Of a DNA stretch of 64,000 nucleotides, positions 33,348 through 41,548 are shown in pieces. A program made the translations under genes and the position numbers. The stretch's first letter is position 1, and every line of letters starts with the position of its first letter. Source of the DNA: Ponticaulis sp. (lineage in GTDB: Bacteria > Pseudomonadota > Alphaproteobacteria > Caulobacterales > Hyphomonadaceae); the NCBI GenBank assembly GCA_002692725.1, contig NZLU01000067.1, positions 310,001 to 374,000 of the forward strand, in the 5' to 3' direction. The notes below the pieces were generated by a model. It did no database searches and was not told the origin of the DNA. It saw only the letters and a list, made by a program, of their open reading frames with translations.

Positions 33348-34282
33348 GCCGATTCCTCTAAGCGCTCAGAGATAAATCTCGCCAATTCAACCGCATTTCC
33401 GGTCGCCTCGATTTTCTTGATAAATCCTAGCGAATCTGAAAGTTGATCGAGGTTTCTCGGTCCAAGAATGAGGCCAGAAATGGCCTCATTGCCGTAGGTA
33501 GAAATCAGCGCCAGATGATTCAGCGTTTCCGGCGTGATCAACGCAGAATCCCAATTCGCAATGAGACGTCTCAGGCGCTCAGCTATTTCTGGCTCTGTCA
33601 CTCCACGCAAACTGACCGAACTGTTTGCAGATGGCGCACTGGTTTTGACGCCTCCCATATTGATTCCGTAAGCGTAATATTTAGCGTTGGGAAAGTGAGG
33701 CTGGTAGTGAGAACGTGCAGCATGCGTTGCAGCGTTTTCCTTTACTTGTATGTGCCATTTATCTGCCAGATGAGGCGCAAGGCTCGCATAGATTTCCGGA
33801 TGTTTGATTCCTGAAAACCCGATCTTGAATCCTTCGTTTTCAATCGCCTGGATCCCGGAAAGAGTGTCTGCAATATCTGCTTCGCCATCCCGATTATCCC
33901 AATGAATTCCAATTCCCTGCAATGCCGGTCCGAACTGGCCTACAACTAGCTCAGTAGAAACCTGAATATCTGAGGCTGACAGGGCTGTTTCCGGCCCTCC
34001 GGAGTTGTTCACGCTGCCCACTTTGCAAAAAACTTTGATGTCAGCACCCGGATTGGATTTGATCCATTCCCGCAGTATTTTGTTTGCGCGACCAAAATCT
34101 TCTGGCTGCTTATTAATGGGGTAATTCACTGCCGTATCAATCCAGGAGCCACCGCTCTCAACATAGGCGTCGAGTAGCTCAAATGCTTCTTCATCTGTGG
34201 TTCCCCAGCCCCAGAGAGCCGAACCCAGCATAATGGTGAATTCCCTGATGTAAGCGGATGTCATATTGGGCAAGGTACTCAT
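33344..34282 (-). CDS. Aldo/keto reductase family protein
   Basis: A 312-residue TIM-barrel protein. GSALWGWGTTDEEAFELLDA and GGSWIDTAVNYPINKQPEDF give the Asp and Tyr of the tetrad, IKVFCKVGSV the Lys and LQGIGIHWDN the His. NAD(P)H-dependent reduction of aldehydes or sugar ketones is usual. The nucleotide-binding end is weakly conserved. ATG 34282 begins next to the previous gene's stop; an in-frame ATG seven codons later (MTSAYIRE) is possible. It forms part of the polysaccharide-type operon. Confidence 0.8.
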   Translation of the reverse strand: MSTLPNMTSAYIREFTIMLGSALWGWGTTDEEAFELLDAYVESGGSWIDTAVNYPINKQPEDFGRANKILREWIKSNPGADIKVFCKVGSVNNSGGPETALSASDIQVSTELVVGQFGPALQGIGIHWDNRDGEADIADTLSGIQAIENEGFKIGFSGIKHPEIYASLAPHLADKWHIQVKENAATHAARSHYQPHFPNAKYYAYGINMGGVKTSAPSANSSVSLRGVTEPEIAERLRRLIANWDSALITPETLNHLALISTYGNEAISGLILGPRNLDQLSDSLGFIKKIEATGNAVELARFISERLEESA

Positions 34283-34283
34283 T

Positions 34284-35033
34284 CTACGCGGATTTGGAGT
34301 TCGCTAGCGATTCCTTGAGTTCTTTCATCGATCGCATGTACTCTTTTGCAAGCTTACCGATTTTTGCTTTGCTGTTGGGATCATCGGTCCAGACCACAGG
34401 CAGATCCAGGATGCGTAGCTTTTCGTGCTGGGCGCACATCAGCAGTTCAGTTGCGAAAAACCACCCATCATTGTTTGCGCCCAATTCTCGCAGGCGGTCC
34501 AAATGTCGACGCTGCAAAAATTTGAAGCCGCACATACCATCCGAAAACTTGGCGCCAAGATAGGTTTGAACCATGGTATTGAATGCGCGACTGGTGAAAG
34601 CGCGTATGAGTTTTCGGTTCTTAACCTTTGATTTTGGCAGCAATCTTGAACCCGTCACGACATCTGCTTCATCCGTCATGAGAGGTTCAAAAGCTTCCGG
34701 CAGATGTTTAAGATCCGTTGCCCAATCTAAATCCATATAACCCACAATGTCGGCTTGGCTCGCCCCCCAAGATGACTTCAAAGCTCGGCCGACACCTCGC
34801 TCTTCCAGACGAAGGTATTGAATTCGGTCATGGTTAGCAGCCAGCGCCTCACTCAACTCTTGAGTGCGATCCGTTGAACCGTTATCCGCTATGATTATCT
34901 TGATATTCTCATAATCTGCCATTTCAAGATCAAGAAAATCGATCAGCGTTTCGAACTGAGCAACTATTGAATCTTCCTCATCGAGCACAGGAACGGTAAT
35001 TTCAATGTTTTTATTGAACAAATTTTCCCCCAA
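34284..35033 (-). CDS. Family 2 glycosyltransferase (DPM1-like, polyprenyl-phosphate sugar)
   Basis: A 249-residue soluble glycosyltransferase and first gene of the operon. ITVPVLDEEDSIVAQFETLI opens the GT-A fold, IIIADNGSTDRTQELSEALA is the nucleotide-binding motif, GYMDLDWATDLKHLPEAF holds the D-x-D metal motif, and TGSRLLPKSKVKNRKLIRAF and SDGMCGFKFLQRRHL match dolichyl-phosphate mannose synthase. Catalytic residues are intact, in contrast to the second glycosyltransferase. A palindrome 16-39 bases upstream of the ATG may regulate the operon. Confidence 0.88.
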   Translation of the reverse strand: MGENLFNKNIEITVPVLDEEDSIVAQFETLIDFLDLEMADYENIKIIIADNGSTDRTQELSEALAANHDRIQYLRLEERGVGRALKSSWGASQADIVGYMDLDWATDLKHLPEAFEPLMTDEADVVTGSRLLPKSKVKNRKLIRAFTSRAFNTMVQTYLGAKFSDGMCGFKFLQRRHLDRLRELGANNDGWFFATELLMCAQHEKLRILDLPVVWTDDPNSKAKIGKLAKEYMRSMKELKESLANSKSA

Positions 35034-35048
35034 TGTGCAGTTTGCAAA

Positions 35049-35072
35049 AGTGTAAAACCATTTTTTTACACT
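35049..35072. promoter_or_regulatory. 9-bp palindrome upstream of the glycosyltransferase operon
   Basis: AGTGTAAAA at 35049-35057 and TTTTACACT at 35064-35072, perfect, 6-base centre. It begins 15 bases upstream of the first gene's ATG and overlaps where a promoter or leader would be. A second inverted repeat, CAATCTCG (35154-35161) and CGAGATTG (35170-35177), follows. Neither has a T-run suited to the operon direction. Operator or attenuating hairpin are both possible. Confidence 0.45.
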
Positions 35073-35308
35073 ATTACCAGTCCTGACACCTGTCTTGTTC
35101 GATTAAAACCGACATCAACCCATTTTCCTATCAGCATAGGAGAACAGGGTGGTCAATCTCGTTCATTTCCGAGATTGTAGCGGCCGCCATTCTTTCTACC
35201 CAAGCGAGCTTTTTACGCATCACATGCGATAAATTTCTACATTCTGAGAAGGTTTGAAACGCCGCAAGACCCACGCTTCACCTGTTATCAACCCCGACCA
35301 GAACCCGA

Positions 35309-36601
35309 TCAATCATAAAAGCATTTCTCCGTGCCGTCGCCCTGATCATAGCAGCGCGGTTCATTGGATGGTGGCGTATAGGTGTTCGAGCGCGTTGGCC
35401 CGTTATACCCGGCATTATAAGGGTTGTTTCCAGAGTCAGAATACACCCCGCCCTGATAGGTTTGCTGAGTGCCCCCCGTGTAAGGGTTCGTGCCAGTATT
35501 CAGATACGTCCACTCAGCCACCAGCCCGCATTCATAACTGGCTGACCCGAACTTCCGGCACAGCTCCCGGGCATCGGCGCCAGACCGCATCTCCATATTC
35601 CTGCGCCACCATTGGTAAAACCGGTCGCCGCCCGCTGCGCGCGCCGCATCATAGCCAACCCATTGCGGGTCGTCGGCCACCGGATCAACCGACACCTGAA
35701 CATAGTCGGTCGCATCGCATGCAAGCACGCCTTCGGCCCAGTCGACCATGCTGTCATCCGGGAAAGGCGCATCCAGAGGGCCAAGCGGCTCCACGCTGGT
35801 CCGGCCATTTTTGTAAGCAATCAGCTCATCATTAAAATCGAGCAGTTTCTGAAATCGCGTGTTCGAATAATCCTCCGGCAGGCCGCAATTCCCCTTCGGA
35901 TAGGTGCATGCGGAAATCAAAGATAACAGATAAGGATCGTCATAGATCTGATAGCCTGCGCGCTTCCAATAGAGGATCAGATAGGCTTTCGTCTCATCCG
36001 ACTTCCCCGGTATGGCGTTGATCGAATTAATCATCGTGTTCGTGAGCTCACGCCCCTTAAGGCAGGCCTGCTGCGGCTTTGCGGGCGTCGCGGCAACAGG
36101 GGTAACCGGCGCTTGCTGGATGCCCGGAAGCGACCAGTCACACTCGAGCTGCTCATCCGCCCAGACCAGCATTTCGCCCGGAGGAAAGGCCGATGGCGGC
36201 TCGGGCGGTGTATCCCGGTGGCCACCTTCATACTGAGACAGCTGATAGCCATAGCTCAGCAGGGACTGAAACCGCGTCGGCGTGCCATCGCTCAATCGGC
36301 CTCGGGGCGGGTTTCCACACAGCCCGGACCAGCACTGGCTCAGCGCAAAGCGCGTCAGGCTGTCGGTCGCGCCCTTGGCGTTCCGGTCCATCCAATAATG
36401 AATCGCATAGGCCCGTAGTGGCGCCATAGCGTCTGAAAATTCCATCTCCTTCACACGCTGGTCGACATCCGAACGCGCCGCGCGGAAGGCCGTTTCCAGC
36501 GCCTCACCCTTCAAGCAGGCATTTTGGGCGCTGGCTGCAAAGCTCCCCGACAGCGCCAATCCCAAAAGACTGGCGGCAATGGCTTTTACGACTAAACGCA
36601 T
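35309..36601 (-). CDS. Secreted cysteine-rich protein with internal duplication, unrecognised
   Basis: A 430-residue protein with a signal peptide (residues 1-25, SLLGLALSGSFAASAQ). Two similar modules follow, each starting with ACLKGEALE or ACLKGRELT and containing two cysteines and a closing phrase (MLVWADEQLECDW in the first, MVDWAEGVLACDA in the second). The C-terminal 100 residues are rich in Gly, Tyr, Asn and Thr and end in CYDQGDGTEKCFYD. The duplication is clear by eye. No family is recognised; it is probably a periplasmic or surface protein. Confidence 0.72.
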   Translation of the reverse strand: MRLVVKAIAASLLGLALSGSFAASAQNACLKGEALETAFRAARSDVDQRVKEMEFSDAMAPLRAYAIHYWMDRNAKGATDSLTRFALSQCWSGLCGNPPRGRLSDGTPTRFQSLLSYGYQLSQYEGGHRDTPPEPPSAFPPGEMLVWADEQLECDWSLPGIQQAPVTPVAATPAKPQQACLKGRELTNTMINSINAIPGKSDETKAYLILYWKRAGYQIYDDPYLLSLISACTYPKGNCGLPEDYSNTRFQKLLDFNDELIAYKNGRTSVEPLGPLDAPFPDDSMVDWAEGVLACDATDYVQVSVDPVADDPQWVGYDAARAAGGDRFYQWWRRNMEMRSGADARELCRKFGSASYECGLVAEWTYLNTGTNPYTGGTQQTYQGGVYSDSGNNPYNAGYNGPTRSNTYTPPSNEPRCYDQGDGTEKCFYD

Positions 36602-36804
36602 TCAATTTTCCAATATAAATCAATCTTCTAACGTCTATACGCCATGAAATTGCAATTTCCTCTACCCTGTTCAGCAGATACGGCCCGAAAAACGCTGGCT
36701 TTTTACGAAATCGCGATATCGCCATGATCCAGCCGTTATTGTCCGTTCATCTTTCAAAGACTAGGCTGATGACAAATTCATCAGTGATTACAAAGGGTGG
36801 GCAT

Positions 36805-37233
36805 ATGAAACCGATACACGCCATCTGTCTCGCAACCGGAGCGCTATCGCTCGGCGCATGCACAACTGCGGACCTCAACGCTTTTGCAGAAGGCATGGCG
36901 CAGGCTCAGTATAACAGCCCGCTCTATGGCAACACTTATTCGCCTTATGGCACCAACCGGTATGGCAATAACAACACTCTCTGGGTCGGATATAACCAAT
37001 GTCGGCATACCGGCAGCTTTTATCAGTGCGACACCAATGGCGATGGCTATTCCGACAGTTATGGCAATACGGATGATGGCAGCTACAGCTCATCTCATTT
37101 GCGCGTGAACGGCCGGGGTGAGGGCTTCACCCGGGGCGAAAATGGCGAATGGGTACGGAACCGCGCCTATGACACCTCAGACCGGGACGATCATCATCGC
37201 CATCACCGCCGCAACCGGCACGACCATGACTGA
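36805..37233 (+). CDS. Lipoprotein with Asp-rich loop and histidine-rich tail
   Basis: A 142-residue protein. ATG 36805 follows AAAGGGTGGG and gives a lipoprotein signal, with the lipobox LSLGAC at about residues 15-20. The middle is Asn/Tyr-rich (QYNSPLYGNTYSPYGTNRYG) and contains DTNGDGYSDSYG, a calcium-loop-like D-x-N-G-D-G-x-x-D. The end, DRDDHHRHHRRNRHDHD, is a dense His/Asp run likely to bind metal such as Zn, Ni or Cu. Function unknown; a metal buffer or sensor at the membrane would fit. Confidence 0.7.
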   Translation: MKPIHAICLATGALSLGACTTADLNAFAEGMAQAQYNSPLYGNTYSPYGTNRYGNNNTLWVGYNQCRHTGSFYQCDTNGDGYSDSYGNTDDGSYSSSHLRVNGRGEGFTRGENGEWVRNRAYDTSDRDDHHRHHRRNRHDHD

Positions 37234-37300
37234 CGCGCTTGTGAGTTTCGCCTGACCGCGAACCTGGCCTATACTGCGCCGGTTACAGACAGGAAGTCTC

Positions 37301-37741
37301 ATGTCCTTACGCCGTTCGGTACTTCTGCTTATGGCCGCCATGATGGGCCTTGCCGCTCATGCCGGGCCGAAAATCACCTCGCTAAGCGATGGCGACAGAC
37401 TGACCATTGAGTACATGACCACGGGCTGTTTCCACTTCATGGAATCCGATCTCGTCATCACTGATGGGCAGATCCATGTCGACGATATGAAAACATTGGC
37501 GCTGACCCCTGAATTGGCCGCCGGGCTCGAAACCTATTTTGAACTTCTGGACGACCAGCCGCTCGGAGCGTGCACCACAACCGATTCGATCACCGTCAGG
37601 CTGCGCCGCGCCGATGGCAGTTCCGAGAGTTGGGATTATCTGGATGCCCGATGCATATTCGTGCCCGAGGATCTGGCAGAAGCCTCGTCCGAACAAGGTG
37701 TCTCCATCAGCTATCTGCTCGAAGAAATCTATCCGAGCTAA
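37301..37741 (+). CDS. Exported hypothetical protein (146 aa)
   Basis: Signal peptide at residues 1-21 (VLLLMAAMMGLAAHA), then a compact beta-strand-rich domain with three cysteines (TTGCFHFMES, LGACTTTDSI, DARCIFVPED). An alternation of short hydrophobic strands and acidic turns suggests a beta-sandwich. It begins 67 bases after the lipoprotein gene and ends 27 bases before the monooxygenase, in the same direction. No family is recognised. Confidence 0.62.
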   Translation: MSLRRSVLLLMAAMMGLAAHAGPKITSLSDGDRLTIEYMTTGCFHFMESDLVITDGQIHVDDMKTLALTPELAAGLETYFELLDDQPLGACTTTDSITVRLRRADGSSESWDYLDARCIFVPEDLAEASSEQGVSISYLLEEIYPS

Positions 37742-37768
37742 AGCCAGACGGGGTCGGGTAAGCCGCTG

Positions 37769-38977
37769 ATGTCATCCGCTCCTCCGCTTTCAATCGCCAT
37801 AGGTGGCGCTGGCATTGGCGGGCTGGCCGCTGCCATACTGCTCGCCCGCGATGGCCACAAGGTCACCCTTTATGACCGGTTTGATCAGCCCGAACCCGTT
37901 GGCTCGGGACTCATGCTGCAATCCACCGGTCTTGCCGTCCTGAACGCGCTCGGCCTGTCTGCCCAGATTGAGGCGTGCAGCACACGGATCAATCGTCTGT
38001 TTGGGCGAACCCAGCCCTCCGGTCGAACGGTGCTGGACGTGCGCTTTGCCGCCCTGAAAGAGACGTTACAGGCGCGCGGCATTCAGAGGTCTGCCCTGTT
38101 CAACGCGCTCTTCTCGCTGGCTCAAAACGAAGACATCAGTTTTGAACCGCGCTCAGAAATCTCGAATGCCGCTCCCGATGGCGGCATGTTTCTCTTTGAA
38201 AACGGCAGCAATTCGCCGGAGTTTGATCTCCTGATCGATGCGCTGGGCGCACGCTCCCCCCTGTCGAGCCATCCAACCAAAGAGCTCCCCTTCGGGGCAC
38301 TTTGGGCGACAATACCCTGGCCGGATGAACCTGGCTTTCTGAATGATGCGCTGGAGCAGCGCTATCGCGCCGCCCGGCAGATGACGGGGCTCATGCCCTC
38401 AGGCGCGCCAGATCCAGCCACGCCACCGACAGCAACCTATTTCTGGTCGATCGAAGGCCACGCTTATGACGCCTGGAAAGCCGGCGGTCTTGCCGCCTGG
38501 CAGGAAGATGCCATCGCGCTCTGGCCGGAAACGGCGTCGATCGTTGAACGCCTTTCGGTCGATCAACTTATCTTTGCCCGTTATCGCCACCGCACACACG
38601 CAAAGCCGGTGACCGGCCGTCTCTTTCATCTGGGTGATAGCTGGCACGCCACCTCGCCACAGCTTGGACAGGGCGCGAATATGGCGCTTCTCGATGCCCT
38701 CGCACTCCGCAATGCCATTCGCGTTGGCGGGCGGGATACAGGCCTGACGGGCCGAACCTATCGGGCGCTGCGCGTGACACATATCCGGCTTTATCAGGCG
38801 ATGAGTTATCTGTTCACGCCGGTCTACCAGTCGCACGCAACCACCATACCCTGGCTGCGGGACCATCTGGCCGCGCCCCTATCCCGCATCTGGCCGGCAC
38901 CGCCCATACTGGCAGCGCTCGTCTCAGGCGCGTTCGGGTCACCGCTGAAAAAGCTGGGTTTGACCGCGGATCACTGA
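37769..38977 (+). CDS. FAD-dependent monooxygenase (UbiH/PHBH fold)
   Basis: A 402-residue flavoprotein of the p-hydroxybenzoate hydroxylase type. SIAIGGAGIGGLAAAILLAR is the FAD-binding G-x-G-x-x-G, LLIDALGARSPLS the central D-G-like motif, and LFHLGDSWHATSPQLGQGAN the G-D-x-x-H-x-x-P-x-x-G-Q-G motif near the flavin. It should hydroxylate an aromatic or similar small substrate using NAD(P)H and O2. The 'A-R' in place of the usual D-G-x-x-S-x-x-R is mildly divergent. It overlaps the convergent gene by 7 bases. Confidence 0.88.
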   Translation: MSSAPPLSIAIGGAGIGGLAAAILLARDGHKVTLYDRFDQPEPVGSGLMLQSTGLAVLNALGLSAQIEACSTRINRLFGRTQPSGRTVLDVRFAALKETLQARGIQRSALFNALFSLAQNEDISFEPRSEISNAAPDGGMFLFENGSNSPEFDLLIDALGARSPLSSHPTKELPFGALWATIPWPDEPGFLNDALEQRYRAARQMTGLMPSGAPDPATPPTATYFWSIEGHAYDAWKAGGLAAWQEDAIALWPETASIVERLSVDQLIFARYRHRTHAKPVTGRLFHLGDSWHATSPQLGQGANMALLDALALRNAIRVGGRDTGLTGRTYRALRVTHIRLYQAMSYLFTPVYQSHATTIPWLRDHLAAPLSRIWPAPPILAALVSGAFGSPLKKLGLTADH

Positions 38978-39573
38978 CCGAGCAATCGTCGCTTCTGAAT
39001 CGCAGACAGAATGCTGTCAGCAGCTTCTTTCTCGTGCGGGCTTGTCGCTTCCCGATAAGCGATTTCCGCATATTTAAACGCGCGGTCATAACGGTTAGTC
39101 TGCTGATAAAGTTCGGCCAGCGTCAGCGATTGCGTCGCATCAGGCACGCCGCCAGCGTCCATCCAGTCTTCATAGGCGATCAGCGCATGCTCGGTATCGA
39201 ATTCGCGGTATTGAACGGCCAGTCGCAAAAACAGATCGCGCTCGTCACGCCCCTCAAAAACACCGGACGCAAGCACGCGGGTCAGTGCATTTGCCGCAAG
39301 TTCATGTTCGCTTTCGCGTTCATAGGCATGAGCGATCAGATTATCGAACAGTCCGATCTCATAACAATTCAGTTCCGCCGTCAGAAACGGGGATATTGTC
39401 TCGAGAATCCGGGCCGAACTCGCCCCGTCGTAAAACTCACTCGCAGCGGTCGCATAAACATCGCCACGTCCATTTTCGAAGTCCTGAAATTCACATCCAC
39501 TGGCCGCAGCCACGCCCGCAACCGCGCTTATCGTAAACCAGAACGCACCCGCTAAACAGGTTTTCAACGCCAT
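38971..39573 (-). CDS. Exported helical-repeat hypothetical protein
   Basis: A 200-residue protein with a signal peptide (about 1-25, AFWFTISAVAGVAAASGC) in which a cysteine at residue 27 gives a possible but imperfect lipobox. From 60 to 195 it has helix pairs resembling TPR units (AHAYERESEHELAANALTRV, AEIAYREATSPHEKEAADSI). TPR proteins of the periplasm act as scaffolds. No function can be assigned. It is convergent with the monooxygenase, overlapping it by 7 bases. Confidence 0.62.
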   Translation of the reverse strand: MALKTCLAGAFWFTISAVAGVAAASGCEFQDFENGRGDVYATAASEFYDGASSARILETISPFLTAELNCYEIGLFDNLIAHAYERESEHELAANALTRVLASGVFEGRDERDLFLRLAVQYREFDTEHALIAYEDWMDAGGVPDATQSLTLAELYQQTNRYDRAFKYAEIAYREATSPHEKEAADSILSAIQKRRLLGQ

Positions 39574-39654
39574 ACTCTACCCCGATCACCTTGTTTTTAA
39601 GGATCAAAGCCGGATAATTTATGAAACACAAGTGTTCGATGATCTGGTTAACGC

Positions 39655-40158
39655 TCAGCGTTTAAAATCATATCGGTTCCGGACGAACCGTTCGCTGCCA
39701 TCTTCCAGGATCACTTCTTTAGCCATAGAAAAGGCGTTTGAACCGATCCTGTAAATGCGCTCGCAGGTCGCAGGGCGGAAATCATCCTCACAGGAATCCC
39801 GGGTGATGATCACCAGACTATTGCCCATTTCGGTTTGCAGCTGAATGGTTGCGCCGCCCAATTCGGTGCCGTCCTCAGACACGAAAAGCGCTTCACTCGA
39901 ATTGGCCTCAGCCTCGCCAGGATACTTCATGCCAAACAGAATGCCGTCTTCAACCCGCTCAACCTCAGACAGCTCAACCGGAATCACTTCTTCATCATAA
40001 GGCGCTTCATAATTGCGATAGGTGAGCGTTCCGACCCAACCTTCGCCTTCCAGTACGGACAGCACATCAGGTGAAATGGTTTCGGATTCGGCACCTGCCG
40101 CCCCGCCCAGTCCGAGACCGAAGACACAGCCAGCAATGATAAGAGATGAAAAACGCAT
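39655..40158 (-). CDS. Exported hypothetical protein (167 aa)
   Basis: ATG 40158 begins a signal peptide (SLIIAGCVFGLGLGGAAGAE) that fixes the start; the frame is open well upstream but without signal or ribosome support. The mature part is acidic, with repeated short beta strands (GWVGTLTYRNYEAPYDEEVI, TIQLQTEMGNSLVIITRDSC) and one cysteine pair (RDSCEDDFRPATCERIYR) likely to form a disulfide. Unrecognised. It is preceded by a divergent transporter gene. Confidence 0.62.
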   Translation of the reverse strand: MRFSSLIIAGCVFGLGLGGAAGAESETISPDVLSVLEGEGWVGTLTYRNYEAPYDEEVIPVELSEVERVEDGILFGMKYPGEAEANSSEALFVSEDGTELGGATIQLQTEMGNSLVIITRDSCEDDFRPATCERIYRIGSNAFSMAKEVILEDGSERFVRNRYDFKR

Positions 40159-40321
40159 GAGAACTCCCGACACTTTCCATACCTTATAGCGCGCCTCACC
40201 CTGAAAGCGATTCCGATGTGCAGTATTTCTGATCGACCTGTCGAGCAAATCCCCCCTTCTGTTCGTGTCACGCACTTGCGATAGAGGGGCATCCCGCCAG
40301 ATCAGCGGACACGAATGGAAA

Positions 40322-40768
40322 ATGAAAATGCAACAAGCCTGGATGTATAGTGTGATGGTTCTGGCAGGAATTGGCATTCCGGTTATGGCCGCCATGAATG
40401 CCGGCCTCGGCCTGCGCATTGGCCCGGCTGCCTCTGTTACAGCGCTATTGCTCGTTGGCGCTCTGGTGTCAGGCGTCATCACCCTGTTCACTGGCACACC
40501 AAGCATGCGGACACTGTTGGAAGCCCCGAGCTGGCTCTATCTCGGCGGCCTTGTGGTCGTCTTCTACATTCTGTCTATCACCGTGCTCGGCCCGCATATC
40601 GGCATCGGAACAGCCGTTCTATGCGTCCTGCTCGGACAAATCCTCAGCGCAGCACTGGTCGACCATTTCGGCTGGTTTGGCGCGCCAAAATCTCCTATTA
40701 CCGTACAAAAGCTGATAGGCCTTGCCTTCATGACGCTGGGCATCTGGCTGGCGAGACGGACTGACTGA
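40322..40768 (+). CDS. YdcZ/DUF606-type membrane transporter of the DMT superfamily
   Basis: A 148-residue integral membrane protein with five predicted helices. SVMVLAGIGIPVMAAMNAGL and LGLRIGPAASVTALLLVGAL are the signature of DUF606, half-sized members of the drug/metabolite transporter group that dimerise, while GAPKSPITVQKLIGLAFMTL ends the fold. Substrate unknown. ATG 40322 and 40328 are both plausible. It is followed after 6 bases by a phosphatase gene. Confidence 0.86.
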   Translation: MKMQQAWMYSVMVLAGIGIPVMAAMNAGLGLRIGPAASVTALLLVGALVSGVITLFTGTPSMRTLLEAPSWLYLGGLVVVFYILSITVLGPHIGIGTAVLCVLLGQILSAALVDHFGWFGAPKSPITVQKLIGLAFMTLGIWLARRTD

Positions 40769-40774
40769 CACTTC

Positions 40775-41548
40775 ATGCGTACAATCTTCATCGGCGATGT
40801 TCACGGCATGCTCGACACGCTTGATGACCTTCTGGCTCAGCTTCAGCTCTCTAAGGGCGACCGGCTCATCTTTCTCGGTGACCTCATCGATAAGGGGCCC
40901 AACCAGATCGGCGTCTTGCGCCGCGTGATCGAGCTTCAATCCCGGCCCGATATCGACATCCAGCTCGTCTGCGGAAATCACGAAGACAAGCATATCCGAT
41001 ATCGCCGGAACCTCACGCTCCGCCCGAAAGTGGCTCGGGAGCAGGCTGATAATTCGCCAGCGCTTGTCGCTTTTTCTGCGGAGGCCCACGATAAGGACTG
41101 GCACCTTCTGGAAAGCGCCCTGCCATTCATCAGGCTACCAGAATTCGGGCTTCTCGCGCTTCATGGCGGCATCCCGGGTGATATGGCAGAGCTTCCTGAC
41201 GAAACCGAGTTTGAAAACTCAACCGGCAAAGAACGCGACCGCATCGAAAAGATCTGGCGCACGCGCTTCATCGATCGCGATACAGGTCATTTCCTCGGCC
41301 TCGGCAAAGCGCTGCCCGGTGATCCCTTCTGGGCAGAGGTCTATGACGGGCGGTTTGGGCATGTAGTATTCGGTCATCAACCCTTTATGCACGGTCCTGC
41401 CCGTTACGCCTTTGCAACCGGCATCGACACTGGCGCCGTCCATGGGGGGCAACTCACCGCGCTTGTGGTGCGTTCGGCAGACCGGACAGAAGACGAGTTT
41501 CTCCAGTCCGCCGGCTACCCTTATTCGGTCGGACACCTGACGGACTAG
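40775..41548 (+). CDS. Calcineurin-like metallophosphoesterase (ApaH/PP type)
   Basis: A 257-residue cytoplasmic phosphatase with all di-metal motifs: [13 protein letters not shown] (Asp, His), [13 protein letters not shown] (Asp), [10 protein letters not shown] (Asn, His), [10 protein letters not shown] (His) and [11 protein letters not shown] (His). The family splits Ser/Thr phosphoprotein or diadenosine polyphosphates. The G-D-V-H-G start and short length fit the bacterial PP1-like/ApaH-related group. It is close behind the DUF606 transporter and convergent with the chemoreceptor gene. Confidence 0.9.
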   Translation: MRTIFIGDVHGMLDTLDDLLAQLQLSKGDRLIFLGDLIDKGPNQIGVLRRVIELQSRPDIDIQLVCGNHEDKHIRYRRNLTLRPKVAREQADNSPALVAFSAEAHDKDWHLLESALPFIRLPEFGLLALHGGIPGDMAELPDETEFENSTGKERDRIEKIWRTRFIDRDTGHFLGLGKALPGDPFWAEVYDGRFGHVVFGHQPFMHGPARYAFATGIDTGAVHGGQLTALVVRSADRTEDEFLQSAGYPYSVGHLTD

